A DNA stretch of 64,000 bases from Aureibaculum marinum (GCF_003813905.1 NZ_RPFJ01000007.1:33487-97486); one strand, 5' to 3'. Shown: positions 27,414 to 36,801, counted from the stretch's first letter. Notes: generated by a model not told the origin, from the sequence alone. Numbers and translations: made by a program.

Positions 27414-27956
27414 ATGGCAAAGAAGACATTACTTAACGCTAAAGATATTCACATTATACTTCACCGCTTGGCTTGTCAACTTATTGAAAATCATAATGAT
27501 TTTAATAATACGGTTTTAATAGGTTTACAACCTAGAGGTATTTTTCTAGCGAATAGATTAACTGAAATTTTGCAGAACGACTATAAAATTTCTAATATAA
27601 AATTGGGGCAATTGGACATTACGTTCTATCGTGATGATTTTAGACGAAGAGAAGAGCCTTTAGCCGCAAGCAATACTTCTATTGATTTTATTGTAGAAGA
27701 TAAGAATGTAGTTATCATTGATGATGTATTATTTTCTGGAAGAAGTGTCAGATCTGCATTAACAGCCATTCAATCTTTTGGACGTCCCGAATCTATTGAA
27801 TTGCTAGTGTTAATTGATAGAAGATTTAGCAGACATTTACCTATTCAGCCAAATTACAAAGGGAGACAAGTAGATGCAATTAACTCTGAAAAAGTAAAAG
27901 TTTCTTGGCTAGAAAATGATAAAAAAGATGCCGTTTATCTATTAAGTAATAATTAG
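27414..27956 (+). CDS. pyrR: PyrR bifunctional regulator / uracil phosphoribosyltransferase
   Basis: A 180-residue type I phosphoribosyltransferase. The PRPP-binding motif VVIIDDVLFSGRSVRSAL is intact, with LIGLQPRGIFLANRL and the PyrR-type DITFYRDDFRRRE segment. In Bacillus PyrR binds pyr mRNA and also has UPRT activity. I start at ATG 27414 because the predicted promoter occupies the upstream GTG at 27384. With no leader hairpin pair here, mRNA attenuation of this operon is unlikely. It is followed by pyrB after one base, so the two are co-transcribed. Confidence 0.9.
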   Translation: MAKKTLLNAKDIHIILHRLACQLIENHNDFNNTVLIGLQPRGIFLANRLTEILQNDYKISNIKLGQLDITFYRDDFRRREEPLAASNTSIDFIVEDKNVVIIDDVLFSGRSVRSALTAIQSFGRPESIELLVLIDRRFSRHLPIQPNYKGRQVDAINSEKVKVSWLENDKKDAVYLLSNN

Positions 27957-27957
27957 A

Positions 27958-28887
27958 ATGAAAGCTTTAAGCACAGACCATCTGTTAGGAATTAAATATC
28001 TCAAAAAAGAAGATATTAATTTAATTTTTGAAACAGCAGACCATTTTAAGGAAGTAATTAATAGACCCATAAAAAAGGTACCTTCATTAAGAGATATTAC
28101 TATTGCCAATTTATTTTTTGAAAATAGTACAAGAACTAAATTATCTTTTGAATTGGCTGAGAAAAGACTTTCTGCTGACATTATCAATTTTTCTGCTGGT
28201 CAATCATCAGTTAAAAAAGGTGAAACTTTAATTGATACAGTAAATAACATACTTTCAATGAAAGTTGATATAGTAGTAATGCGGCATCCAAACGTTGGTG
28301 CAGGTGTGTTTTTATCTAAACATGTAAATGCAAGAATTATAAATGCTGGTGATGGAGCTCACGAACATCCCACACAAGCATTATTAGATAGCTATTCAAT
28401 TAGAGAAAAATTGGGTTCTGTAAAAGGTAAAAAAATTGTAATCATTGGAGATATATTACACTCTAGAGTTGCACTTTCTAACATATTTGCATTGCAATTA
28501 CAAGGAGCAAAAGTTAAAATTTGTGGACCTACAACTCTAATTCCAAAATTTATTACATCTTTAGGAGTTGAAGTTGAAACCAATCTAAAAAAAGCATTAG
28601 AATGGTGTGATGTTGCCAACGTATTACGAGTGCAACATGAACGAATGGATATTAAATATTTTCCATCAATTAGAGAATATACCCAACTTTTTGGTATTGA
28701 TAAGGCTTTATTAGATAGTCTTGGCAAGAAAATTGTAATAATGCATCCAGGGCCTATCAACAGAGGCGTTGAAATAACAAGTGATGTAGCAGATTCTGAT
28801 CAATCTATTATATTAAATCAAGTAGAAAATGGAGTTGCTATTAGAATGGCAGTAATCTACTTATTAGCTCAACAAATAAAAAAATGA
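27958..28887 (+). CDS. pyrB: Aspartate carbamoyltransferase catalytic subunit
   Basis: A 309-residue PyrB, catalysing carbamoyl phosphate plus aspartate to carbamoyl-aspartate, the committed step of pyrimidine synthesis. Carbamoyl-phosphate binding residues lie in ENSTRTKLSFELAEKRL. HEHPTQALLDSYSI, VLRVQHERM and HPGPINRGVEI complete the active site. No pyrI is adjacent, in line with class B/C enzymes. Its stop overlaps the next gene's start (ATGA). Confidence 0.95.
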   Translation: MKALSTDHLLGIKYLKKEDINLIFETADHFKEVINRPIKKVPSLRDITIANLFFENSTRTKLSFELAEKRLSADIINFSAGQSSVKKGETLIDTVNNILSMKVDIVVMRHPNVGAGVFLSKHVNARIINAGDGAHEHPTQALLDSYSIREKLGSVKGKKIVIIGDILHSRVALSNIFALQLQGAKVKICGPTTLIPKFITSLGVEVETNLKKALEWCDVANVLRVQHERMDIKYFPSIREYTQLFGIDKALLDSLGKKIVIMHPGPINRGVEITSDVADSDQSIILNQVENGVAIRMAVIYLLAQQIKK

Positions 28888-29216
28888 TTGTAGAAAAAAC
28901 TGAATTAGCAACTATTTTTAAAATCGAAAAATTATCTATTGATGATTTTTATTCGGATTTTTCAAAAAAATATGCTAACTTTAAAAACGAGAATATAATT
29001 ATCGATTTTTCTAAACTTAAAAGGGTAGATATAGAAAATATCTTAGTATTTTTGCCGATTGTTAAAGAATGGAGAAATAATGGCATGTCTTTTGTTATTG
29101 TTTTAAATGAGATTGAGACTGATATCTTACCTGATGAAATGAATGTTGTACCCACGCTTGTTGAAGCAAAGGATATAGTAGAAATGGAAAATATAGAACG
29201 AGATTTAGGCTTTTAG
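28884..29216 (+). CDS. STAS-like small protein of the pyr-rnz operon
   Basis: A 110-residue soluble protein. Its pattern of alternating strands and helices (IIIDFSKLKRVDIENILVFLPIVKEWRNNGMSFVIVLNEI, then PDEMNVVPTLVEAKDIVEME) resembles a STAS/anti-sigma-antagonist fold. Homologs sit directly before rnz in many flavobacteria and are sometimes mislabelled ribonuclease Z for that reason. No phosphorylatable Ser of the SpoIIAA type is evident. It is coupled to pyrB by a four-base overlap. Function unknown. Confidence 0.72.
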   Translation: MIVEKTELATIFKIEKLSIDDFYSDFSKKYANFKNENIIIDFSKLKRVDIENILVFLPIVKEWRNNGMSFVIVLNEIETDILPDEMNVVPTLVEAKDIVEMENIERDLGF

Positions 29217-29262
29217 CTTAAAAATATAATATGGGAAAAATTATTTTAACTTTAAATAGCGT

Positions 29263-29619
29263 ATGGTAAAAAAACTACTTTTATTTATCTTATTGGTTTC
29301 ACTTTCTTCATCTGTTCTAGCTCAACAGCTAGAAAAAAATAGCATTACCCAAGATACGGTAGCTGTGGTTAGTGAAATTGTAGCCTCACCCAATCCCTTT
29401 AGTGTTACTACTAAAGTCAAATTTAAAGCTCATGCTGTATTTGATATTGAATTTTCAGTAAAGGATTTAATTGGTAATGTGGTTCATTTTCAAAAATATA
29501 CAACGAAAGTTGGTGCCAATTCTATACCGTTTTATAGAGATAAACTAGATTCAGGAATTTACATCTATTCAATTAAAACCAATACCGAAATAAAATCTAA
29601 ACGTATTGTTATTAAATGA
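29263..29619 (+). CDS. Short exported protein consisting of a T9SS type A-like C-terminal domain
   Basis: A 118-residue protein with a signal peptide (about 1-20, ending SVLAQ) and then essentially only the pattern of a type IX secretion system type A sorting domain: VASPNPFSVTTKVKF, VKDLIGNVVHF, DSGIYIYSIKTNTEIKSKRIVIK. Normally this domain is the tail of a larger secreted protein. Here no passenger is present. It overlaps the rnz start by four bases, so it is expressed with rnz. It may be a free-standing domain with another role or a relic of a truncated secreted protein. Confidence 0.78.
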   Translation: MVKKLLLFILLVSLSSSVLAQQLEKNSITQDTVAVVSEIVASPNPFSVTTKVKFKAHAVFDIEFSVKDLIGNVVHFQKYTTKVGANSIPFYRDKLDSGIYIYSIKTNTEIKSKRIVIK

Positions 29620-30569
29620 GCATTAGCTTAACTATATTGGGTTGTCATTCAGCCACGCCTAGAACCTCAGCACATCCAACATCTCAGTATTTAGAAATAA
29701 ATAACAAGAGATTTTTGATAGATTGTGGTGAAGGCACTCAAGTACAACTTAGAAAATATAAAATTAAATTTTCTAACATCAACCATATTTTTATTTCACA
29801 TTTACATGGTGATCATTTTTTTGGGTTAATAGGTTTAATTTCTACTTTTGGACTGTTAAATCGTAAAAACGATTTACATATTTATGCACCTACTGGATTA
29901 AAAGAAATTATACAACTCCAATTAAAAACTAGCAATTCTTGGCCACAATTTGATATTATTTATCACGAACTTAAAAATGACCAAAGCGAACTTATTTTTG
30001 ACGATAACAAAGTAGAAGTTTATACTGTACCATTAACACATCGTGTTTATACAAATGGATTTTTATTCAAAGAAAAAATAGGAGAACGCAAATTAAATAT
30101 CAATGCGATAAAGGAAAATCCAGAAATAGAAATTTGTGATTATCAAAACTTAAAAAATGGCAAAGATTTTGTAACAAAAAACGGTACAATTATTGAGAAT
30201 AAAGAGCTTACTTTTGATCCAAATAAACCATTAAGTTATGCCTTTTGCAGTGATACTGTTTACAAACCGGAAATTGCAACTATTATAAAAAATGTTGACT
30301 TACTTTACCATGAGTCTACTTTTTTAAAAGACCGACAAGAAATAGCGGCTACTACAAAACACTCCACCGCCGAAGAAGCAGGTAAAATTGCCAAAAAAGC
30401 CAATTCTAAACAATTAATACTAGGTCATTTTTCAAGTAGATATACCAATTTAGATCTTTTTAAACAAGAAGCAGAAACCGTTTTTGACAATGTTGTACTT
30501 GCTAAAGAAGGCAAAATAATAACGGTTGACAATAAAACTTTTGCAACAGAATTAACTATTAATCAATAA
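29616..30569 (+). CDS. rnz: Ribonuclease Z
   Basis: A 317-residue metallo-beta-lactamase-fold tRNA 3' endonuclease. The N-terminal LTILGCHSATPRTSAHPTSQ and LIDCGEGTQVQLRKYKI are RNase Z hallmarks. The zinc motif SHLHGDHFFGLIGLI is intact, and the later ligands appear in THRVYTNGF, CSDTVYKPE and LGHFSSRY. It removes 3' trailers from tRNA precursors. It is the last gene of the pyrR-pyrB operon, coupled to the T9SS-like peptide, and convergent with the CoA-binding protein gene with one base between. Confidence 0.95.
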   Translation: MSISLTILGCHSATPRTSAHPTSQYLEINNKRFLIDCGEGTQVQLRKYKIKFSNINHIFISHLHGDHFFGLIGLISTFGLLNRKNDLHIYAPTGLKEIIQLQLKTSNSWPQFDIIYHELKNDQSELIFDDNKVEVYTVPLTHRVYTNGFLFKEKIGERKLNINAIKENPEIEICDYQNLKNGKDFVTKNGTIIENKELTFDPNKPLSYAFCSDTVYKPEIATIIKNVDLLYHESTFLKDRQEIAATTKHSTAEEAGKIAKKANSKQLILGHFSSRYTNLDLFKQEAETVFDNVVLAKEGKIITVDNKTFATELTINQ

Positions 30570-30570
30570 A

Positions 30571-30933
30571 TTAATAGCCATCTATAGATAACATTACTAA
30601 AGTACAAGCCTCTTCAGCTTTAATATTATTTTTTTCTAACTTTTCTAAAAACTCTTGATTTTCAGCACCTGGATTAAAAATAACACGTTTAGGATTTAAA
30701 GAAATAACATAATCGTAATAATCAGTTTGGTTTTTCGCATTTAAATAAAGGGTTACTGTATCAATATTATCAAAATCTGGTTTACCTGTTTCAATTGGTA
30801 CTGGTCCCACTGACCCTGGTTGTATACCAAGAGCTTTTACTTCAATTGATTTTTCTAATAATCGCTTTATTGCAACGAACGAATATCTGCTGGGCTTGGT
30901 TGAAGCTCCTATTACTAAAGTTTTCTTATTCAT
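30571..30933 (-). CDS. CoA-binding domain protein
   Basis: A 120-residue Rossmann-fold protein of the CoA-binding (YccU-like) family. It starts MNKKTLVIGASTKPSRYSFVAIKRLLEK and continues VKALGIQPGSVG and NPKRVIFNPGAENQEFLEKLEKNN, with a conserved C-terminal Cys (EEACTLVML). The domain binds CoA in structural studies; its cellular role is not settled. Monocistronic. Confidence 0.85.
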   Translation of the reverse strand: MNKKTLVIGASTKPSRYSFVAIKRLLEKSIEVKALGIQPGSVGPVPIETGKPDFDNIDTVTLYLNAKNQTDYYDYVISLNPKRVIFNPGAENQEFLEKLEKNNIKAEEACTLVMLSIDGY

Positions 30934-31178
30934 AGTTTATTCAGATGTTATTTAATGCTAAAAGGTAAGCATTTTTTAACTTTTAATATCTTAGTAATGA
31001 TGTTAATTTAATATTTAAGTACAATTTTTTCATTAACTCCATTTTTTTTAGGATATTGCAGCATAAATATTCAAAATCAACACCGATACTCATAAAATAT
31101 CATAATTGACTAATTTGGAAAGTTCCAATTATATTAGTTTTTATAATATATATAATCTTAAAAAACAGATAAAAAAAG

Positions 31179-32855
31179 ATGAATAAAAAGCTACTAACCT
31201 TGCTATTATTTTTTGTTCCTATTGCAATTTTTGCTCAAGAAAAAGGACTAGATGAACGTATTAATGATTGGTTTATGCCAAAAGCAGTATGGTGGGAAAA
31301 CTTAATTTTAACTTCAATACCCATCGGCCAATACAATGTTCCAATAGTATTATTATTATTAATTCTGGGAGCAACATTTTTTACAATTTCTTTTAAGTTT
31401 CCTGCAATTACTAGATTTAAAACAGCCATCAATACTGTTCGTGGTAGGTATGTTGATATCGAAAAACATGGGGTTGATAAGTTATATGATAACGATGAAG
31501 CCTTAGATGTTGACGATATTAAAGATACTATAAGAGATGAAAGTGCTCATGGCGAAGTTTCTCACTTTCAAGCATTAGCAACAGCCGTTTCTGGTACTGT
31601 TGGTCTTGGAAACATAGCAGGTGTTGCTGTTGCCATAGCATTAGGTGGGCCAGGAGCAACATTTTGGATGATAGTTTGTGGACTTATTGGTATGTCAACC
31701 AAGTTTGTAGAATGTACTTTAGGTGTAAAATATAGAGATGTTGGTAAAGATGGTACTATTTATGGAGGACCGATGTATTATTTATCTAAAGGCCTAAAAG
31801 CACAAGGTTTTGGAGCTATTGGTAAAGTATTGGCAGGTCTATTTGCAATTTTGTGTGTAGGAGCGTCTTTCGGGGGGGGTAATGCTTTTCAATCTAATCA
31901 GGCAACTGTTCAAATATCGTCTCTAATAGGATTTCAAGGTGGTGCATCAGGTTTTATAATTGGTGTTATTCTAGCTTTTCTTGTTGGTATTGTTATTATT
32001 GGTGGAATTAAACGAATTGCAAAAATTACTGAAAAAATAGTGCCTTTTATGGCTGGTATTTATGTTCTTGCTGCTCTTATTATAATTTTTGCTCACTTTT
32101 CATATATCGGCGATGCTTTTAGTATAATTATCAGTGGTGCATTTGATCCTTATGCCGGACTTGGAGGTATTGTTGGGGTAATAATAGTTGGGTTTCAGCG
32201 TGCAGCTTTTTCTAATGAAGCTGGTGCAGGATCAGCCGCTATAGCCCACTCTGCCGTTAAAACAAAATATCCTGCGTCTGAAGGTGTTGTTGCTCTTTTA
32301 GAGCCTTTTATAGATACGGTAGTTATCTGTACAATGACTGCTTTGGTAATTATCTTTTTTAATATGGATGGTACTAGTATGCAAAGTGTTTTTGAATATG
32401 GTGCTGCAGGAGATTCTGGAAGTAGTGTTATGTTAAAATCTGATGGTACTTCTGTTGGCGGAGTTGACTTAACTACTATGGCTTTTGATTCTGTTATCCC
32501 TGGATTTTCATATGTATTAACTATTGCTATAGTATTATTTGCTTTTTCAACAATGATTTCTTGGTCATATTATGGGTTACAATCTTGGAAATACCTTTTT
32601 GGAAGAGGTAAAACAGCTGATATCGTTTACAAAGTATTATTCTTAGTATTTATAGTTATTGGAGCTGCTGCAACTTTAGATGCCGTTATTAAATTCTCTG
32701 ATGCAATGATTCTAGCATTGGTTTTTCCTAATATGATTGGATTGTTTTTCTTATTCCCTAGAGTAAGAGAAGAAATGAAACGTTTTATTGATGCTATTAA
32801 CATAAAAAAAGAAGCTCTAGAAGACGGACATGAAGACATCACAAAACATATGTAA
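31179..32855 (+). CDS. Alanine/glycine:Na+ symporter family (AGCS) transporter
   Basis: A 558-residue amino-acid:cation symporter. AGCS signatures are clear: ATAVSGTVGLGNIAGVAVAIALGGPGATFWM, YGGPMYYLSKGL, FQRAAFSNEAGAGSAAIAHSA and MISWSYYGLQSWKYLFG. Unlike most family members it begins with a signal-peptide-like stretch (KKLLTLLLFFVPIAIFAQ) followed by an amphipathic segment before the first core helix. A charged insertion (about 90-125, rich in Asp) precedes the glycine motif. It imports alanine, glycine or a related amino acid with Na+. A HhH protein gene follows after 14 bases. Confidence 0.9.
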   Translation: MNKKLLTLLLFFVPIAIFAQEKGLDERINDWFMPKAVWWENLILTSIPIGQYNVPIVLLLLILGATFFTISFKFPAITRFKTAINTVRGRYVDIEKHGVDKLYDNDEALDVDDIKDTIRDESAHGEVSHFQALATAVSGTVGLGNIAGVAVAIALGGPGATFWMIVCGLIGMSTKFVECTLGVKYRDVGKDGTIYGGPMYYLSKGLKAQGFGAIGKVLAGLFAILCVGASFGGGNAFQSNQATVQISSLIGFQGGASGFIIGVILAFLVGIVIIGGIKRIAKITEKIVPFMAGIYVLAALIIIFAHFSYIGDAFSIIISGAFDPYAGLGGIVGVIIVGFQRAAFSNEAGAGSAAIAHSAVKTKYPASEGVVALLEPFIDTVVICTMTALVIIFFNMDGTSMQSVFEYGAAGDSGSSVMLKSDGTSVGGVDLTTMAFDSVIPGFSYVLTIAIVLFAFSTMISWSYYGLQSWKYLFGRGKTADIVYKVLFLVFIVIGAAATLDAVIKFSDAMILALVFPNMIGLFFLFPRVREEMKRFIDAINIKKEALEDGHEDITKHM

Positions 32856-32869
32856 AAAATAAATAATAA

Positions 32870-33790
32870 ATGAATAATTTTAAGTCCCATTTCTGGTTTA
32901 ACAAAAGCCAACGGAATGGGATTTTCTTTTTGGCTCTACTCATCATTATTCTGCAACTCACATCTATTTTTATAATCCCCTTGTTTGAAAACAACTCCTC
33001 ATTAAATAACATTGAACTTAATAAGTTTGACAAACAAATAGATTCTTTAAAACAAATTAAAACTGCTGAAAAAGAGAACAATGGTACAAAAAAAATATAC
33101 CCCTTTAACCCTAGCTTTATAACTGATTTTAAAGGATATCAACTCGGCATGTCTGTTGATGAAATTGATCGAATTCTAAAACATAGAGCAGATGGTAAGT
33201 ATATTAACTCTGCCAAAGAGTTTCAAGATGTAACAAAAATATCAGATAGTTTATTAGCAGAAATTTCACCCTATTTTAAATTTCCTGATTGGATTAAAAC
33301 TCCTAAAAACATTCCGCAAAACAAGAAAAATAAAACCGTTGCTAAAAAAGAAGACATTACTTCAATAAAAACTACCCAAACCCCTATTAAAATTAAGGAT
33401 TTAAATACTGTAACGGCTAAACAATTACAATCCATAAATGGTATAGGAGAAAAATTATCACAACGAATTATTAGCTACAGAACTAAACTAGGTGGTTTTT
33501 TAATAGAACAACAATTATATGAAGTTTACTATTTAGATAAAGAAGTTGCTGATAAAATTTTAAAACAATTTAAAATACTTTCTAAGCCAGAGATAAAAAA
33601 ATTAAATGTTAATACAGCAACATTTAAAGAAGTATTATCTATTGTTTATATTGATTATAAGTTAACCAAAAGTATATTTGAATACCGAGATCAGGTTGCA
33701 GAAATACAATCTTTAGAAGAACTTAAAAAAATACCCGACTTCCCCTTAGACAATTTTGACAGAATAGCATTATATTTGGAGGCTAAATAA
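32870..33790 (+). CDS. ComEA-like helix-hairpin-helix protein
   Basis: A 306-residue protein. The N-terminus has one hydrophobic helix (about 17-36), so it is probably anchored in the inner membrane facing the periplasm. Residues about 70-140 hold HhH-like repeats (FKGYQLGMSVDEIDRILKHR). The ComEA-type HhH motifs are LNTVTAKQLQSINGIGEKLSQRIISYR and LNVNTATFKEVLSIVYIDYKLTKSIFEYRDQ. These bind DNA non-specifically; in other bacteria ComEA pulls DNA into the periplasm. It lies 14 bases after the symporter gene. A competence role is possible but not shown by context. Confidence 0.8.
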   Translation: MNNFKSHFWFNKSQRNGIFFLALLIIILQLTSIFIIPLFENNSSLNNIELNKFDKQIDSLKQIKTAEKENNGTKKIYPFNPSFITDFKGYQLGMSVDEIDRILKHRADGKYINSAKEFQDVTKISDSLLAEISPYFKFPDWIKTPKNIPQNKKNKTVAKKEDITSIKTTQTPIKIKDLNTVTAKQLQSINGIGEKLSQRIISYRTKLGGFLIEQQLYEVYYLDKEVADKILKQFKILSKPEIKKLNVNTATFKEVLSIVYIDYKLTKSIFEYRDQVAEIQSLEELKKIPDFPLDNFDRIALYLEAK

Positions 33791-33964
33791 GTCTTCTATT
33801 GACTGTCTTAAAATGAAAGTCAAAAAGTCTTTTTTATAAATTGAGATTAGTACTAGAATTTTCAGTTTAGATACTACATTTTTTGCAATTAGTATAGAAT
33901 ATTTCAGCTATAACTCTCAATTGAATAATTAAATAATCCACGATTATACATTTATACATATACT

Positions 33965-35104
33965 ATGAATTTTGAATATTCTGAAGAACAATTACATATA
34001 GCCAGTGCGGCTAAAGAATTTGCTGAAAAATATATTCGTCCATACATCATGGAATGGGATGAAGCTCAAACATTTCCAGTATCCTTATTTAAAAAAGCTG
34101 GAGAAATGGGATTTATGGGGATTTTTATTCCACAAGAGTATGGAGGTTCTGGCTTAGGATATCACGAATACATTGCTATTATTGAAGAAATTTCTAAAGT
34201 AGATCCTTCTATAGGATTATCAATTGCGGCTCACAATTCACTTTGTAGTGGACATATCAACTACTTTGGTAATGAAGCTCAAAAGAAAAAATGGTTACCA
34301 AAATTAGCTTCTGCTGAATGGATTGGTGCTTGGGGACTTACTGAACACAATACAGGTTCTGATGCTGGAGGAATGAATACTACTGCGAAAAAAGATGGTG
34401 ATTATTATGTTTTAAATGGAGCCAAAAACTTTATAACACATGGGGCTAGTGGAGATGTTGCTGTGGTAATTGCTCGAACAGGAGATAAAGGAGATTCTCG
34501 CGGAATGTCTGCTTTTGTTATTGAAAAAGGAACTAAAGGATTTACTTCTGGTAAAAAAGAAGACAAATTAGGAATGCGTGCTTCTGAAACTGCTGAACTT
34601 ATTTTTGACAATTGTCGCGTACATAAAGATAACTTATTAGGCGAAGAAGGTAATGGATTTATACAAGCCTTAAAAGTACTTGATGGCGGTAGAATTTCTA
34701 TAGGTGCATTAAGTTTAGGTATTGCCAAAGGTTCATATGAAGCTGCTCTAAAATATTCAAAAGAACGTGTACAATTTGGAAAACCAATTAGTTCTTTTCA
34801 AGGTATTTCATTTAAATTAGCAGATATGGCTACAGAAATTGAAGCCTCAGAATTACTATTACATAAAGCCGCTTATTTAAAAAATGCAGGTAAAAGTGTT
34901 ACAAAAATAGGTGCAATGGCAAAAATGTATGCCTCTGAAGTTTGTGTAAAAGCAGCAAACGAGGCCGTTCAAATTCACGGTGGTTATGGTTATACTAAAG
35001 AATTTCCTGTAGAAAAATTTTATAGAGATTCTAAATTGTGTACTATTGGAGAAGGAACAACTGAAATACAAAAATTAGTTATCGCCAGAAATATTTTAAA
35101 ATAG
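33965..35104 (+). CDS. Acyl-CoA dehydrogenase
   Basis: A 379-residue FAD-dependent acyl-CoA dehydrogenase. All three domains are present: the N-terminal helical domain (FGNEAQKKKWLPKLASAEWIGAWGLTEHNTGSDA), the beta domain (KNFITHGASGDVAVVIART) and the C-terminal bundle (QFGKPISSFQGISFKLADMA, AVQIHGGYGYTKEFPVEKFYRDSKL, GEGTTEIQKLVIARNIL). Glu in GEGTTEIQ is the expected catalytic base. It probably acts on short/branched acyl-CoA. It is alone, with no ETF or thiolase genes nearby. Confidence 0.93.
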   Translation: MNFEYSEEQLHIASAAKEFAEKYIRPYIMEWDEAQTFPVSLFKKAGEMGFMGIFIPQEYGGSGLGYHEYIAIIEEISKVDPSIGLSIAAHNSLCSGHINYFGNEAQKKKWLPKLASAEWIGAWGLTEHNTGSDAGGMNTTAKKDGDYYVLNGAKNFITHGASGDVAVVIARTGDKGDSRGMSAFVIEKGTKGFTSGKKEDKLGMRASETAELIFDNCRVHKDNLLGEEGNGFIQALKVLDGGRISIGALSLGIAKGSYEAALKYSKERVQFGKPISSFQGISFKLADMATEIEASELLLHKAAYLKNAGKSVTKIGAMAKMYASEVCVKAANEAVQIHGGYGYTKEFPVEKFYRDSKLCTIGEGTTEIQKLVIARNILK

Positions 35105-35280
35105 ATTAAGAAGATTCTTTACGTTCAAAATATTAATCAGTGTAACTCTCATTGCTTAATAATTTGATTTGCTTTAGGAGCGTAAAAATATACCCTACAT
35201 TTTTTTGTAATGGTATATTTAGTTAGTAGAAATATATAATATCCAATTAAAAAAACAATAATCTAACTTTAATATCTCCT

Positions 35281-36801
35281 ATGCAAGACATAGAAAACAT
35301 TGAGCTAACCTACTTAAGTTTAGATGATTATCAAGAACTTAAAGAAGTAATGATTGCTTCTTACACTACTATGCCTAATAGTTATTGGAAAGAATCGCAA
35401 ATCAACACCTTAATCAGACTTTTTCCAGAAGGACAAGTAGTAATAAAAATAAATAATCAGATTGCAGGTTGTGCCTTATCTATAATTATTGATTATGGTC
35501 AATTTGATGAAAAAAACACCTATAAAGAACTAACAGGAAATTATACCTTTAGTACACACACCAATAAAGGTGATGTTTTATATGGTATTGAAGTATTTAT
35601 TAAGCCTGAATTTAGAGGAATGCGTTTGGGTAGAAGGCTTTATGATTATAGAAAAGAACTCTGCGAACGTTTGAATTTAAGAGGCATTGCTTTTGGTGGT
35701 CGTATTCCTAATTATCATAAATACAAAGATAAATTAACACCAAAAGAATATCTTACTAAAGTAAAACAAAAAGAAATTCAAGATCCTGTTTTGAATTTTC
35801 AAATTTCAAATGATTTTCATCCTACTAAAATTTTAAAAAACTATTTAGAAGACGATAAAGATTCTGATGCTTATGCCGTTCTGTTGGAATGGGACAACAT
35901 TTATTTTGAAAAACAACAAAAAAAGGCCAGTATCGTAAAAAAAATTGTAAGGTTAGGACTTATTCAATGGCAAATGCGTCCATATAAAAATTTAGATGAA
36001 TTGTTACATCAAGCCGAATTTTTTATTGATGCTGTATCAGGATATCGCTCAGACTTTGCATTATTTCCAGAGTTTTTTAACGCCCCATTAATGGCTGACA
36101 ACAACCACTTACCAACCCCAGAAGCTATTAGAGAGTTGGCAAAGTATACAGATGCCATTATTCAGAAATTCTCTTCTTTGGCTATTTCTTATAATATTAA
36201 TATTATTTCAGGTAGCCTACCAGAAGTAAGAGATGAAAAGTTATATAATGTTGGTTATTTATGTCGTAGAGATGGAACTGTTGAACGTTATGAAAAACTA
36301 CATGTAACTCCTGACGAAGCTAAAGTTTGGGGAATGGTTGGTGGCAATCAATTAAAAACCTTTGACACCGATTGTGGTAAAATAGGAATTTTAATTTGTT
36401 ATGATGTTGAATTTCCCGAATTAAGTAGGTTATTAGCAGATGAAGGTATGGATATTCTATTTGTTCCTTTTTTAACAGATACTCAAAATGGTTATTCGAG
36501 AGTACGTAATTGTGCACAAGCCAGAGCTATTGAAAATGAGTGCTATGTAGCCATTGCTGGTAGTGTTGGTAATTTGCCAAAAGTACATAATATGGACATT
36601 CAATTTGCTCAATCTATGGTATTTACACCTTGTGATTTTGCCTTTCCAACAAATGGTATAAAAGCAGAGGCTACACAAAACTCTGAGATGATTTTAATAG
36701 CCGATGTTGATATTGATTTGTTAAGAGAACTACATCAATTTGGTAGTGTAAAAAACTTAAAAGATAGACGGAAAGATCTTTTTGAATTGAGAAAAAAATA
36801 A
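35281..36801 (+). CDS. Bifunctional GNAT acetyltransferase / carbon-nitrogen hydrolase
   Basis: A 506-residue fusion. Residues about 8-165 are a GNAT domain with the acetyl-CoA loop RGMRLGRRL (112-120). Residues about 222-500 are a nitrilase-superfamily amidohydrolase with the triad Glu264 (LFPEFFN), Lys339 (YEKLHVTPDE) and Cys373 (LICYDVEFPE). The fusion is known across Bacteroidota and some other phyla; its substrate is not established, though coupled deacylation/acylation of an amine is plausible. The start is a clear ATG after AT-rich spacer. No partner genes are adjacent. Confidence 0.9.
   Translation: MQDIENIELTYLSLDDYQELKEVMIASYTTMPNSYWKESQINTLIRLFPEGQVVIKINNQIAGCALSIIIDYGQFDEKNTYKELTGNYTFSTHTNKGDVLYGIEVFIKPEFRGMRLGRRLYDYRKELCERLNLRGIAFGGRIPNYHKYKDKLTPKEYLTKVKQKEIQDPVLNFQISNDFHPTKILKNYLEDDKDSDAYAVLLEWDNIYFEKQQKKASIVKKIVRLGLIQWQMRPYKNLDELLHQAEFFIDAVSGYRSDFALFPEFFNAPLMADNNHLPTPEAIRELAKYTDAIIQKFSSLAISYNINIISGSLPEVRDEKLYNVGYLCRRDGTVERYEKLHVTPDEAKVWGMVGGNQLKTFDTDCGKIGILICYDVEFPELSRLLADEGMDILFVPFLTDTQNGYSRVRNCAQARAIENECYVAIAGSVGNLPKVHNMDIQFAQSMVFTPCDFAFPTNGIKAEATQNSEMILIADVDIDLLRELHQFGSVKNLKDRRKDLFELRKK

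Noticed and set aside
27318..27414. PyrR-type attenuator in the pyrR leader
   Set aside because: The predicted leader is only about 25 bases, with no room for the anti-antiterminator and terminator hairpins, and no PyrR-binding loop consensus is visible.
33799..33830. Short hairpin (TTGACT/AGTCAA) after the HhH gene as terminator
   Set aside because: Only a 6-bp stem with a 13-base loop, and the T-run follows after a gap; too weak to list as a feature.
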